Part shown: piece after piece, positions 1 through 5,908 of the stretch | Layout: every line of letters starts with the position of its first letter | How positions within the stretch are numbered: position 1 is the first letter of the stretch | Assembly: GCA_038236005.1 (NCBI GenBank) | Contig: JBBSTI010000168.1 | Location: 1-6,584 of the forward strand | Direction of reading: 5' to 3' | From: CANKBT01 sp038236005 | GTDB taxonomy: Bacteria; Actinomycetota; Actinomycetes; Mycobacteriales; SCTD01 | DNA: 6,584 nt | Position numbers and translations under genes: made by a program | The notes under the pieces: generated by a model | Seen by the model: the letters and a program-made list of their open reading frames with translations, nothing else | The model's database searches: none | What the model was told of the DNA's origin: nothing

Positions 1-173
1 ACATCCGCCACCGCCACCGCCGCCACCGCAGACAACCGCTCCACCTCAGCCAGCAGCCGCGCAGCCCGCACCAACGCCACCTGCGGATCAAGAACAGAAG
101 ACACCTCCGACAACAAACCATCAACCGTGTGCGACAACACCACGGCCAGGTCCGGAGAATCGGTCAACGACAT
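1..173 (-). CDS. N-terminal part of a possible DUF222/HNH endonuclease-type protein (runs off the window)
   Basis: An open minus-strand frame starts at ATG 173-171 and runs off the left edge after 57 complete codons. It begins MSLTDSPDLAVVL and continues into an Ala/Val/Leu/Glu-rich helical stretch (ALVRAARLLAEVERL, then repeated VA). This resembles the helical N-terminus of actinobacterial DUF222 proteins (13E12-repeat type), which usually end in an HNH nuclease motif; that end would lie outside the window. Wobble positions use TTG and GTG more than the genes to the right, as these often repeated, possibly mobile genes tend to. The start is supported by a TATTGT hexamer 6 nt upstream and the absence of a Shine-Dalgarno. 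Any helical actinobacterial protein could look similar over so short a stretch, so the family call is tentative, whereas the existence of the reading frame is likely. Confidence 0.5.
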   Translation of the reverse strand, partial: MSLTDSPDLAVVLSHTVDGLLSEVSSVLDPQVALVRAARLLAEVERLSAVAAVAVAD

Positions 174-179
174 GCCAGA

Positions 180-185
180 ACAATA
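180..185 (-). promoter_or_regulatory. Predicted -10 element (TATTGT) of the left-edge gene
   Basis: On the minus strand TATTGT is followed by six bases (TCTGGC) and then the ATG at 173. This spacing puts the transcription start on or next to the start codon, that is a leaderless mRNA. The -35 region is poor (CTGCAA about 17 bp upstream). The surrounding 174-300 stretch is clearly more AT-rich than the rest of the window, as expected of a promoter region. Confidence 0.4.
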
Positions 186-741
186 CCGCAGACAGCCTAG
201 GATTGCAGCAGAAATATTACGCCACGGGCGCAACCCGAAAGCACCGTGACGGCGAATAAATGTCAGACCTCTCTGATAGCGCTGAGGTGCACGTGCTTTG
301 GTTGTTACCGGTAGACGTCCTGCGGCGACGAAAGCAGCACCGTCCTGGTAGCCCGAGACAGGTGGGGACCGCACACACGTCCACGGCCGTCGGCGTGGCA
401 AGGTGAACCTGCTACGACCTCGGGGGAGAACAGGCACGTTGTTCGTGTCTCGAGTGCGCGTTTAACTCCGACCACGCGGGCGCACCGACGATGTGTCAGA
501 CCCGGACCGGCTGACTCCCTCGGGCCTCCAGCTGTCCGACCGGCAGCGGGACCAGGGGGAGGGTTCGGTGCGAAGGCTCCCCGGCGACGTTCTCCGAGAA
601 CCCGGGCCGCCTCGCGTCCCGGGGATCCAGGCCCGTGCACCGGCGTCCGGGCGTAGGTCCAGGCCTGCGGACGCAGCATGGTTGCTGGTCCTGGGCGCGG
701 CGCCCTGCACCCGGACGAACGCGTGCGAAGCCGACCCACCA
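186..741. other. Stretch without a credible gene
   Basis: No frame here gives a protein with recognisable motifs. The open frames present translate to Arg/Pro/Ser-rich sequence typical of non-coding high-GC DNA. The only structure seen is a weak hairpin TCAGA-cctc-TCTGA at 263-276. The stretch lies between the left-edge gene and the broken 3' end of the acyl-CoA dehydrogenase remnant. It may therefore include foreign or rearranged DNA that replaced the lost end of that gene, but nothing in it identifies a mobile element. Confidence 0.5.
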
Positions 742-1877
742 TCAGACCCACCTCGGCGGGCTTGAGGTTCCGTCGAGATACTCGGTCATGTAGCCGTAGC
801 CGCCGAAGATCTGCAGGCACCGGTCCACGACCTTGACCTGCATGTCGGTGGCCCAGAACTTGGCGAGCGAGGCCGTGGCAGCGTCGAGCTGTCCGTCGAG
901 GAACAGCCCGATGCAATAGTCGACGAGCGTGCGGGCGGCCATCGCGTGGCGGCGCACTCGGCGAGCACGAAGCGGGTGTTCTGGAACGACAGCAGGTTCT
1001 TGCCGAACGCCTCACGCTCCTTGGCGTACGAGGTCGCTTCTCGTACGGCGGCCTCGCACGCTGCGGCTCCGGTGACGGCGATCGCGAGCCGCTCCAGCGG
1101 CAGCTGGACCATGAGCTGGAGGAAGCCGGCACCCTCGGCACCACCGAGAACGTTCGCGGCCGGAACGCGCATGTCGACGAACGCCAGCTCACGGGTGTCC
1201 TGACCGTGCATGCCGATCTTCTTCAGCACCTGACCACGCTCGAACCCGGGCAGGTCCTTGGTCTCGGCGACGATCAGGGACAACCCCTTGCCACCGTCCT
1301 GCTCGCCGGTGCGGGCGACGATGATCAGCAGGTCGCAGTGCGTCCCGTTGGAGATGAAGGTCTTCGAGCCGTTGATCACGTAGTCGTCGCCGTCGCGGAC
1401 CGCGCGGGTGCGGATCGACTGCAGGTCCGAGCCGGTCCCGGGCTCGGCCATCGCGATCGCCCCGATCAGCTCCCCGGACGCCATCCCGGGTAGCCACGCC
1501 TTCTTCTGCTCCTCGGTGCCGCAGGCCGCGAGGTAGTGCGCCACGATCAGGTGCACGGTGTTGGCCCAGGCGTCGTCGCCGGACAGCGCCTGCTCGACCA
1601 TCAGCACGGCCTCGTGGGCGAAGGTGGCGCCGCCGCCGCCATACTCCTCCGGGATCGACAGGCACAGCAGACCCGCCGAGCCGGCCTGGTTCCAGAAGTC
1701 ACGGTCGACCATCTGCTGCTCCGCCCAGCGCTCCTGGTGGGGTAGCGCCTTCTTAGCCAGGAAGGTGCGGGAGAGGTCGCGGAGGTCGTCCATCTCCTCG
1801 TTCGTCCACGGGGATCGGTAGTCGTCCAGAATCTTGCGTCGCTCCTGATCAGGTCGAAGAAAGAGGCGTACGGACAT
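742..1877 (-). pseudogene. Acyl-CoA dehydrogenase, frameshifted and 3'-truncated
   Basis: Acyl-CoA dehydrogenases are FAD enzymes that introduce the alpha,beta double bond in acyl-CoAs. The frame from ATG 1877 (MSVRLFLRPDQERR) shows the family's landmarks: IPEEYGG (75-81), the FAD/substrate segment AMAEPGTGSDLQS (142-154), DYVINGSKTFISNG (165-178) and LPLERL (259-264), whose Glu is the catalytic base in isovaleryl- and long-chain-type members. After codon ~311, near 942-947, the frame breaks. Homology continues in another frame (MAARTLVDYC... QIFGGYGYMTEY); one missing base explains this with the residue spacing preserved. Homology then stops at ~778, just after MTEY, and a foreign tail ends at the stop at 742. 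The last ~30 residues (the usual ARVQxIYGGTNEIMK region) are missing. The ATG overlaps the upstream ligase stop as TGATG, so the two were an operon. The frameshift could be a sequencing error; the lost C-terminus could not. Almost certainly non-functional. Confidence 0.88.
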
Positions 1878-2596
1878 CACTCGTGGGCGTGCGCCCCGCC
1901 ATACACGTCGGCATAGTTGGCGCGGATGGCCTTCTTGTTGAGCTTGCCGACGCTGGTCTTCGGCAGCTCGATGACCACCTCGAGCATCTCCGGCAGCTGC
2001 CACTTGGCGAAGGCCGAGGACAGGTGCGCCTGGACCTCCTTCAGGGTGACCTCCTGGCCCGGCTTCGGGACGATCAGCACGAACGGTTGCTCCTGCCACT
2101 GCGGATGCTGGATCCCGACCACAGCCGCCTCGACGATCTTGGGGTGGCTCACCAGCAGGTTCTCCATGTCGATCGAGGAGATCCACTCGCCGCCGCTCTT
2201 GATCACATCCTTGAGCCGGTCGGTCAGCTTGAGGTAACCGTCGGTGTCGATGGTGCCGACGTCGCCGGATCGCCACCAGCCGTCCTCGAACCGGTCGGCG
2301 GAGTCCTGCTCCGACCTGCCGTGATAGCTCGTGGTGATCCACGGGCCCCGCAGCCAGACCTCGCCCTGCGCGACGCCGTCCCACGGCGCCTCGCGTCCTT
2401 CCACGTCGACCAGCCGCACGTCCACGCCGGGGATGACATAGCCCTGGTTGCGCTTCTGCTCGAACAGCTCGTCGTCGGTCAATCGCGCCCGGATGCTCGG
2501 CTCGACCAGGTTCCGGGCGACGAGCGGCGTGGGCTCGGTCGCGCCGTAGCCCTGCGCGACCTCGGCCCCGGTGAGGTCCCGGAAGCCGCGCATCAT
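1877..2596 (-). pseudogene. C-terminal remnant of an AMP-forming fatty-acyl-CoA ligase
   Basis: Members of this family activate carboxylic acids to acyl-CoA through an acyl-adenylate, and full-length proteins have about 500-560 residues. Only ~239 remain, all from the C-terminal half. Visible motifs are GYGATEPTP (A5, 17-25), the Trp-rich WWRSGDVG (A7, 107-114), the hinge LTDRLKDVIKSGGEWIS (A8, 124-140) and TSVGKLNKK (A10, 214-222) with the catalytic Lys218. The P-loop (A3, SSGTTG-PKG) and the whole N-terminal acyl-binding domain are absent. Homology probably extends three residues above the first Met (PLS), to about 2605, where an AT-rich inverted repeat begins. The frame stays open beyond that but shows no family sequence. 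The stop overlaps the start of the acyl-CoA dehydrogenase remnant by one base. The intact frame may still express a C-terminal fragment, but it cannot bind ATP normally. The pair fits catabolism of an exogenous fatty or aromatic acid; the substrate cannot be told. Confidence 0.85.
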
Positions 2597-2599
2597 CGA

Positions 2600-2640
2600 C
2601 AGCGGGGATTCTGTACGAACGTAAAACAGATTAACCGCTG
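2600..2640. repeat. 41-bp imperfect inverted repeat at the ligase breakpoint
   Basis: The left arm (2600-2614) reads CAGCGGGGATTCTGT. The reverse complement of the right arm (2626-2640) reads CAGCGGTTAATCTGT, so 12 of 15 positions match, around the 11-bp centre ACGAACGTAAA. It is much more AT-rich than its surroundings. It begins where the ligase homology ends, and it lies upstream of a further hairpin at 2647-2667. Arms of this size around a short centre could be a recombinase attachment site, a transposon-end scar or an operator. No recombinase gene is present in the window. Confidence 0.6.
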
Positions 2641-2646
2641 ATGAGC

Positions 2647-2667
2647 GTCCCGCGGGGTGTCCGGGAC
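2647..2667. terminator. Possible stem-loop after the persulfide operon
   Basis: GTCCCG (2647-2652) and CGGGAC (2662-2667) form a 6-bp GC-rich stem with a 9-nt loop. It lies 43 bp past the stop of the last gene of the minus-strand operon, a suitable place for a transcription stop. There is no clear U-run, which is common for actinobacterial terminators but weakens the call. Confidence 0.3.
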
Positions 2668-2709
2668 TGAGCGGAGACGATCAGCAAGCCTGACGGGGGT
2701 CGTGCGCGG

Positions 2710-2883
2710 TCACGAGCCGTGAAACAGCCGCCGAAGCCAACCCTGCGCGGGTGCTCCTGATCCGGGGTCGTGACCGGGGCAGCGCCCGGCTGCCGGAATG
2801 CCCCGCATGACCTGGTCGACGTGCTGTCCGCACCCGGTCCAGGTGGCCTTTTCGCAGGTCCGGCAGGTGACGGCCCGGCACAC
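2710..2883 (-). CDS. Small Cys-rich protein of the persulfide operon, 57 aa, function unknown
   Basis: This gene starts with GTG (2883-2881), only 2 bp after the stop of the MBL-rhodanese gene. A GGAGG lies 7 nt upstream, inside the end of that gene, so translation is probably coupled. The protein begins MCRAVTCRTCEKATWTGCG and continues QHVDQVMRGIPAAGRCPGH before a basic Trp/Arg tail (GWLRRLFHGS). Cysteines are at 2, 7, 10, 18 and 34, with His21 and His37. CxxC (7-10) together with CxxH (18-21) could form a small zinc-binding knuckle, and the CxxC could equally be redox active or accept sulfane sulfur. There is no signal peptide or membrane segment, so it is probably cytosolic. The dense Cys/His pattern and tight placement argue that it is real. 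I recall similar short actinobacterial proteins but know no assigned function. Confidence 0.8.
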   Translation of the reverse strand: MCRAVTCRTCEKATWTGCGQHVDQVMRGIPAAGRCPGHDPGSGAPAQGWLRRLFHGS

Positions 2884-2885
2884 GG

Positions 2886-4262
2886 TCAGGCCTCCACGGG
2901 CTCGGCGTGCAGCCCGTGAGCGGCCGATCCGGTGTCGGGGTCGCCGTAGCCCCCGTCGACCAGGACCGGGTGTCGGCCGGCGCGAGCCAGGATCGAGGCG
3001 GCGATCGCCGCGCGGTAACCCGAGCCGCAGTAGACCCAGACCTCGCCGGCCGGCACCTCGTCGAGCCGGGCGGACAGCTCGTGGAGCGGGACGTGCTGGG
3101 AGCCCCTGACGCCGCCGCCTGCGCGCTCGTCGTCGCGTCGGGCGTCGAGCACGTGCGTGCGGCTGTCGGCGCTGAGCCGGTCGGCCAGGCCGGCGAAGTC
3201 GGTGACCGGATGGGAGCCGAGCCGCTCCCCGCGAGACAGCTCTTCCGGACTGCCCACGGCCGCTCCGGCGAGCCGGTCGACGCCGATGCGGACCAGCTCA
3301 CGGCGGGCGCCCGCCACCTGGTCGGCAGACGCGCCGATCAGGGTCAGCGGCGCGTCCCAGTCGTAGAGCCAGCCCAGGTAGGTCACGAAGCTGTCACCCA
3401 GCTCGACGTTCAGCGCCCCGGGCAGGTGGCTGTGCGCGAACGCCGTGCGCGAACGTAGGTCCACGACCCACTCACCGGCCGAGAGTCGTGTCGCCAGCTC
3501 CTCGGCATCGACGACGCGCGGTGCCGACAGGTTCACCGGCTCCGGGCCGGCCGCGTTGAGCGGACCCATGTGCACGTAGTAGGCCGGGTAGGCGTTCAGC
3601 CCGGCGATCAACGTGTCGACGAAGGCCTGCTCGTCCTGGGTCAGCGCCGGGTTGACCGCGGCCTGCTCCCCGACCGTGGAAGAGTCGCCGCTGGTCGGGG
3701 TGGCCGAGCAGAAGCTGCCGAACCCGTGCGTCGGGAGCACCGCCGCGTCTGCGGGCACCTGGTCGGCCAGCCGACGCACCGAGCGGAACTGAGCCCGGGT
3801 GAGCGCGGGGGTGTCCTCGGGCCCTAGCAGGTCGGTGCGCCCGGGCGCGCCGAAGAGCATCGAGCCGCCGGTGAAGACTGCCTGCACGGCGCCCTGGTCG
3901 TCCGCGAGCACGTAGGCGACGTGGTGGTGGGTGTGTCCGGGGGTGTGCATCACCCGCCAGCGCATCGGACCGGCGACCAGGACGTCGCCGTCCGCGGCCG
4001 GTGTGCGCGCGTAGGCGACCGTGTCCCCGGCCGGCACGACGTATGTCGCGCCGGTTACCCGGGACAGCTCGAGCCCGCCGCTGACGTAGTCGTTGTGCAG
4101 GTGCGTCTCCAGCACGTGCGTGATCGTGACGCCGCGGTCGGCCGCCAGCGCCTGGACGCGGTCGATGTCGCGCTGGGGGTCGATCACGACCCCGACCCCG
4201 TCGGCGCTCACCAGATAGCTGCGGTCGCCAAGACTCTTCGTCTCGATGATGTCGATCTGCAT
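2886..4262 (-). CDS. MBL-fold persulfide dioxygenase / double rhodanese fusion, CstB-like
   Basis: A cytosolic protein of 458 aa, predicted to oxidise and detoxify low-molecular-weight persulfides to sulfite/thiosulfate. Residues ~1-240 form a metallo-beta-lactamase fold of ETHE1 type: ETHLHNDYVSGG (His54, His56, Asp58), HTPGHTHHH (His110) and LPTHGFGSFCS (His179). Residues ~245-335 are a rhodanese-like domain without a catalytic Cys (LIGASADQ at the active loop). Residues ~352-445 are a rhodanese with the active loop YCGSGYRA, Cys412. MBL, dead rhodanese and live rhodanese in this order is the CstB architecture of Staphylococcus aureus, with a similar length. Odd point: the Asp that binds iron in ETHE1 (FTGD) is Gly133 here (FTGGSM). 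The start at 4262 is chosen because MQIDIIETKS begins the domain and AAGGAG lies 6 nt upstream; the same frame stays open further up but lacks homology. It lies 70 bp downstream of the CstR-like gene. The enzyme type is clear; activity is inferred. Confidence 0.9.
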   Translation of the reverse strand: MQIDIIETKSLGDRSYLVSADGVGVVIDPQRDIDRVQALAADRGVTITHVLETHLHNDYVSGGLELSRVTGATYVVPAGDTVAYARTPAADGDVLVAGPMRWRVMHTPGHTHHHVAYVLADDQGAVQAVFTGGSMLFGAPGRTDLLGPEDTPALTRAQFRSVRRLADQVPADAAVLPTHGFGSFCSATPTSGDSSTVGEQAAVNPALTQDEQAFVDTLIAGLNAYPAYYVHMGPLNAAGPEPVNLSAPRVVDAEELATRLSAGEWVVDLRSRTAFAHSHLPGALNVELGDSFVTYLGWLYDWDAPLTLIGASADQVAGARRELVRIGVDRLAGAAVGSPEELSRGERLGSHPVTDFAGLADRLSADSRTHVLDARRDDERAGGGVRGSQHVPLHELSARLDEVPAGEVWVYCGSGYRAAIAASILARAGRHPVLVDGGYGDPDTGSAAHGLHAEPVEA

Positions 4263-4268
4263 GCTGTG

Positions 4269-4274
4269 CTCCTT
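4269..4274 (-). promoter_or_regulatory. Ribosome binding site AAGGAG that fixes the MBL-rhodanese start
   Basis: AAGGAG is 6 nt before ATG 4262 on the minus strand. It decides against the longer frame that stays open up to 4439, whose extra residues come from the opposite-frame shadow of the regulator gene. Confidence 0.8.
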
Positions 4275-4293
4275 GTCGTAGGGAGTACGGTAC

Positions 4294-4305
4294 GGGGTAG
4301 GGGTA
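4294..4305. promoter_or_regulatory. Tandem GGGGTA half-sites in the cstR-MBL gap
   Basis: Two adjacent GGGGTA hexamers (4294-4299 and 4300-4305) lie in the 70-bp gap between the regulator and the MBL gene. The same half-site, GGGGTAT, forms the arms of the palindromic operator upstream of the regulator. Here they are direct repeats and not inverted, so a second repressor site is only a possibility. An imperfect outer GTAC...GTAC symmetry is also present. Confidence 0.25.
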
Positions 4306-4332
4306 CGCGACGGGCCTGCCGCGACGACCGGT

Positions 4333-4599
4333 TCAGGCCAGCGACAGCAGCAACTTCTCCAGCTCCTGCAGGTCCAGGTCGCGGGTCGCCTCGTCGGAGT
4401 GGACCGAGCAATAGCGCATTCCGGTGCCCACCACGGCAAAGCTGGCCTTGTTGAGCGCCTTGGTCGCCGCCGCGAGCTGGGTCACGACAGCCGCGCAGTC
4501 GCGGCCGTCCTCGATCATCTTCACGATGCCGCCGATCTGGCCCTGCACGCGGTTCAGCCTTCTGACGACGTCAGCCAGCTCGCCCTGGGGGATGTCCAT
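4333..4599 (-). CDS. cstR: CsoR-family repressor of persulfide-sensing (CstR) type
   Basis: An 88-aa all-helical DNA-binding repressor (DUF156 / metal-sensitive regulator family), which acts as an oligomer. The N-terminus has the family signature LNRVQGQIGGIVKMIEDGRDC (15-35), followed by AAVVTQLAAATKALNKASF and MRYCSVH. The two conserved cysteines are Cys35 and Cys64, 29 apart as in both CsoR and CstR. CsoR also needs a His 25 residues after the first Cys for Cu(I); here that position is Gly60. Loss of this ligand with retention of the Cys pair is the hallmark of CstR, which senses persulfides by forming inter-subunit polysulfide links. The MBL-rhodanese gene downstream supports this, since CstR controls cstB in staphylococci. 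A perfect palindrome lies in its own promoter, so autorepression is likely. The ATG at 4599 lies 5 nt after a TAGGCT -10, implying a leaderless message. The family is certain; the persulfide specificity is a strong inference. Confidence 0.9.
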   Translation of the reverse strand: MDIPQGELADVVRRLNRVQGQIGGIVKMIEDGRDCAAVVTQLAAATKALNKASFAVVGTGMRYCSVHSDEATRDLDLQELEKLLLSLA

Positions 4600-4604
4600 G
4601 ACCT

Positions 4605-4634
4605 AGCCTAGATACCCCTAGGGGTATCTGTCAA
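4605..4634 (-). promoter_or_regulatory. Promoter of the cstR-MBL operon (TTGACA-18-TAGGCT)
   Basis: On the minus strand a perfect TTGACA (4634-4629) is followed by an 18-bp spacer and TAGGCT (4610-4605), then AGGTC and the ATG of cstR. The transcription start therefore falls at or beside the A of the start codon, giving a leaderless mRNA. No Shine-Dalgarno is present. This is the best promoter in the window by match to the sigma-70/SigA consensus, as suits a strong promoter held off by a repressor. Confidence 0.75.
4610..4629. promoter_or_regulatory. Palindromic CstR/CsoR-type operator
   Basis: AGATACCCCTAGGGGTATCT is a perfect 20-bp palindrome with C/G tracts flanked by AT-rich ends, the form typical of CsoR-family operators. 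It fills the spacer between the -35 and -10 elements, so a bound repressor would exclude RNA polymerase. It begins 11 bp upstream of the cstR start codon, so the regulator most likely controls its own operon through it. Confidence 0.85.
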
Positions 4635-4682
4635 CCGGGAGACCCGACCCCGACGCCTCCAGCTCGCGGTTGCCGACGAACG

Positions 4683-5354
4683 TCAGTGACGGGGGACGGA
4701 AGCGACGCACAGCTCCGGGCCGACAAAAGGTGTCAGGGTCGCCCGACCCGCAGACTCCACGCCGAGCCGAGACAGGGCTCCCCGCAGCAGGCCCAGGTGG
4801 ACGGTGCAGACGATCTGAGGCGCGGTGCCCGCCAGGTCCCGGAACGGGCAGGCGTGCAGCTCGATCTCCATACGGTCCGGTTCCGTGACCAGCTGGGGGG
4901 CGAAGCCCAGCTGGTCGAACAGTCGGCCCACCTGATTCGTCGCGCCCTCCCAGGACGTAGGCGGTTCATCGTCGGGCGGCGTCGCGAGGTGCAGGTCGTC
5001 CGCCCACTTCCGGCCGGCCCGCTCGGACCAGTCAGACCCGGTCTCCGGGTCGGCGGCCAGGGCGCCGGTCAGGACCTCCGCCAGCAGGTGGCTCCCGCTG
5101 TCGCCCTCAGCGGTGACCGCCGAGTAGAGCTGGCGTGGACGACCGGGGCGGCCCGAGCGCTCGACGCGGCGCCCGACGAGCCCCGCGTCCTCGAGCACGC
5201 CCAGGTGGAACCGAAGCGTCGTCACGTGCATGCCGATCGCCGCCGCCAGGTCGGCCGCGTCCATCGGTTGCCCTGCCGACCTCAGGACGGCCAGCAGGCG
5301 TCGACGCGACGCGACCGAGAGCGCGACGTGCTGCTGAGCCTCGAGCTCCGTCAT
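4683..5354 (-). CDS. Winged-helix regulator with C-terminal Cys motif (COG2345/SufR-like, possible Fe-S sensor)
   Basis: A 223-aa transcriptional regulator. Residues ~10-60 form an ArsR-like winged helix with the recognition region DAADLAAAIGMHVTTLRFHL (32-51), and the basic wing GRRVERSGRPGRPRQLYSA follows (61-79). The C-terminal half contains HACPFRDLA (Cys169), IVCTVHLGLLRGAL (Cys183) and PELCVASV (Cys216). Three spaced Cys in this part of the protein are the feature of Fe-S sensing regulators related to SufR, although the spacing here (13 and 32 residues between) differs from the cyanobacterial SufR pattern. It may therefore read Fe-S status, oxygen or nitric oxide, possibly controlling the adjacent globin-ferredoxin genes or the membrane protein; this is inference. 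The ATG at 5354 lies 6 nt after a TAAATT hexamer and has no Shine-Dalgarno. It lies 68 bp after the membrane-protein gene and 83 bp before cstR, all on the same strand. Confidence 0.8.
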   Translation of the reverse strand: MTELEAQQHVALSVASRRRLLAVLRSAGQPMDAADLAAAIGMHVTTLRFHLGVLEDAGLVGRRVERSGRPGRPRQLYSAVTAEGDSGSHLLAEVLTGALAADPETGSDWSERAGRKWADDLHLATPPDDEPPTSWEGATNQVGRLFDQLGFAPQLVTEPDRMEIELHACPFRDLAGTAPQIVCTVHLGLLRGALSRLGVESAGRATLTPFVGPELCVASVPRH

Positions 5355-5360
5355 GAGAAG

Positions 5361-5366
5361 AATTTA
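5361..5366 (-). promoter_or_regulatory. Predicted -10 element (TAAATT) of the winged-helix regulator
   Basis: TAAATT is followed by CTTCTC and the ATG at 5354, so a transcript would start at the ATG itself (leaderless). No clear -35 is seen. The gene could instead, or also, be read through from the membrane-protein gene 68 bp upstream. Confidence 0.5.
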
Positions 5367-5422
5367 CCGCACCGGCGTCCTTGGAACAGGGGAACGCTGA
5401 CCACACAGTCGCCTGGCGGCTC

Positions 5423-5908
5423 TTACGACCTCAGATGCGCCAGGGTGAGGCCGATCGGCACGCTCGTCGCGAGGATCCCGTAGACGACCCGCACGACCAC
5501 CGCAGGACCGCGCCGCCCCGCGCCGCGCGTCTCGGACGCGGCCAGGACCAGCCCCCCGAGCAGCAGCGCGCCCCCAGCGTCGGTCACCAGGGGACGCGAG
5601 GCCAGCACGCCGAGGACGACGAGCGTGTTGCCGACGGTCCAGGCCGTGGGTCGCACCCACGGGTGCGCTCTCTCGCGAGATGTCGCGCGGACCAGGGCGT
5701 CCTGCCGGCTCAGCACGCACAGCCCGACCCCGCAGACCAGCACGAGGTAGGCCGCGAGCCAGCTGCCCTGGGTGAGGGCCAACGGGCCGGTGACAGCAGC
5801 AACAAGACCGCCCGCGACGACGCAGGCGACGCCGAACGCGTCAGCGACCCGGTCGACGGCCGCGGACGAGGTCCGGCCGGGAGAAGCAGGAGTCGGCGTC
5901 TGATGCAT
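5423..5908 (-). CDS. Integral membrane protein with about five helices, function unknown
   Basis: The 161-aa protein has a polar N-terminal ~20 residues (MHQTPTPASPGRTSS) and then about five hydrophobic segments: ~23-43, ~50-66, ~89-105, ~110-125 and ~136-157. The loop between the second and third is Arg-rich (SRQDALVRATSRERAHPWVRP), which suggests it faces the cytoplasm. No signal peptide cleavage site is obvious. No conserved intramembrane His pair or CxxC that would bind haem or metal is visible; single Cys lie at 29, 59 and 64. I do not recognise the family. It diverges from the truncated haemoglobin gene with 41 bp between the two ATGs, and the Cys-containing regulator follows 68 bp downstream on the same strand. 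That makes co-regulation with the globin likely. The ATG at 5908 is favoured because TAGTTT ends 6 nt before it, again with no Shine-Dalgarno. Confidence 0.75.
   Translation of the reverse strand: MHQTPTPASPGRTSSAAVDRVADAFGVACVVAGGLVAAVTGPLALTQGSWLAAYLVLVCGVGLCVLSRQDALVRATSRERAHPWVRPTAWTVGNTLVVLGVLASRPLVTDAGGALLLGGLVLAASETRGAGRRGPAVVVRVVYGILATSVPIGLTLAHLRS

Noticed and set aside
1..30. CCGCCA-like short repeats at the left edge
   Set aside because: They encode the repeated Val/Ala codons of the left-edge gene and are explained by its coding sequence.
261..500. TGTCAGACC occurring at 261-269 and 492-500, and the hairpin at 263-276
   Set aside because: Nine-base matches and five-base stems are too short to be meaningful without further copies.
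305..1192. Long open minus-strand frame of 295 codons
   Set aside because: It lies out of frame with the acyl-CoA dehydrogenase and is Arg/Pro/Ser-rich without motifs; apart from a dozen codons at the frame junction it has no family sequence.
786..2384. 532-codon minus frame read as one fused protein
   Set aside because: Its first ~170 codons are the wrong frame of the ligase. Only the part after MSVRLF (1877) is real dehydrogenase sequence, and its end is past the frameshift.
1883..2641. 252-codon plus-strand frame
   Set aside because: It is the antisense shadow of the ligase remnant, whose AMP-binding motifs are unmistakable on the minus strand.
4263..4439. N-terminal extension of the MBL-rhodanese frame up to 4439
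   Set aside because: The extra residues cover the end of the repressor gene in a different frame and have no homology. An RBS and the natural domain start support 4262.
4686..5483. 265-codon plus-strand frame
   Set aside because: It is the shadow of the winged-helix regulator, rich in Arg/Gln/Val and without motifs.
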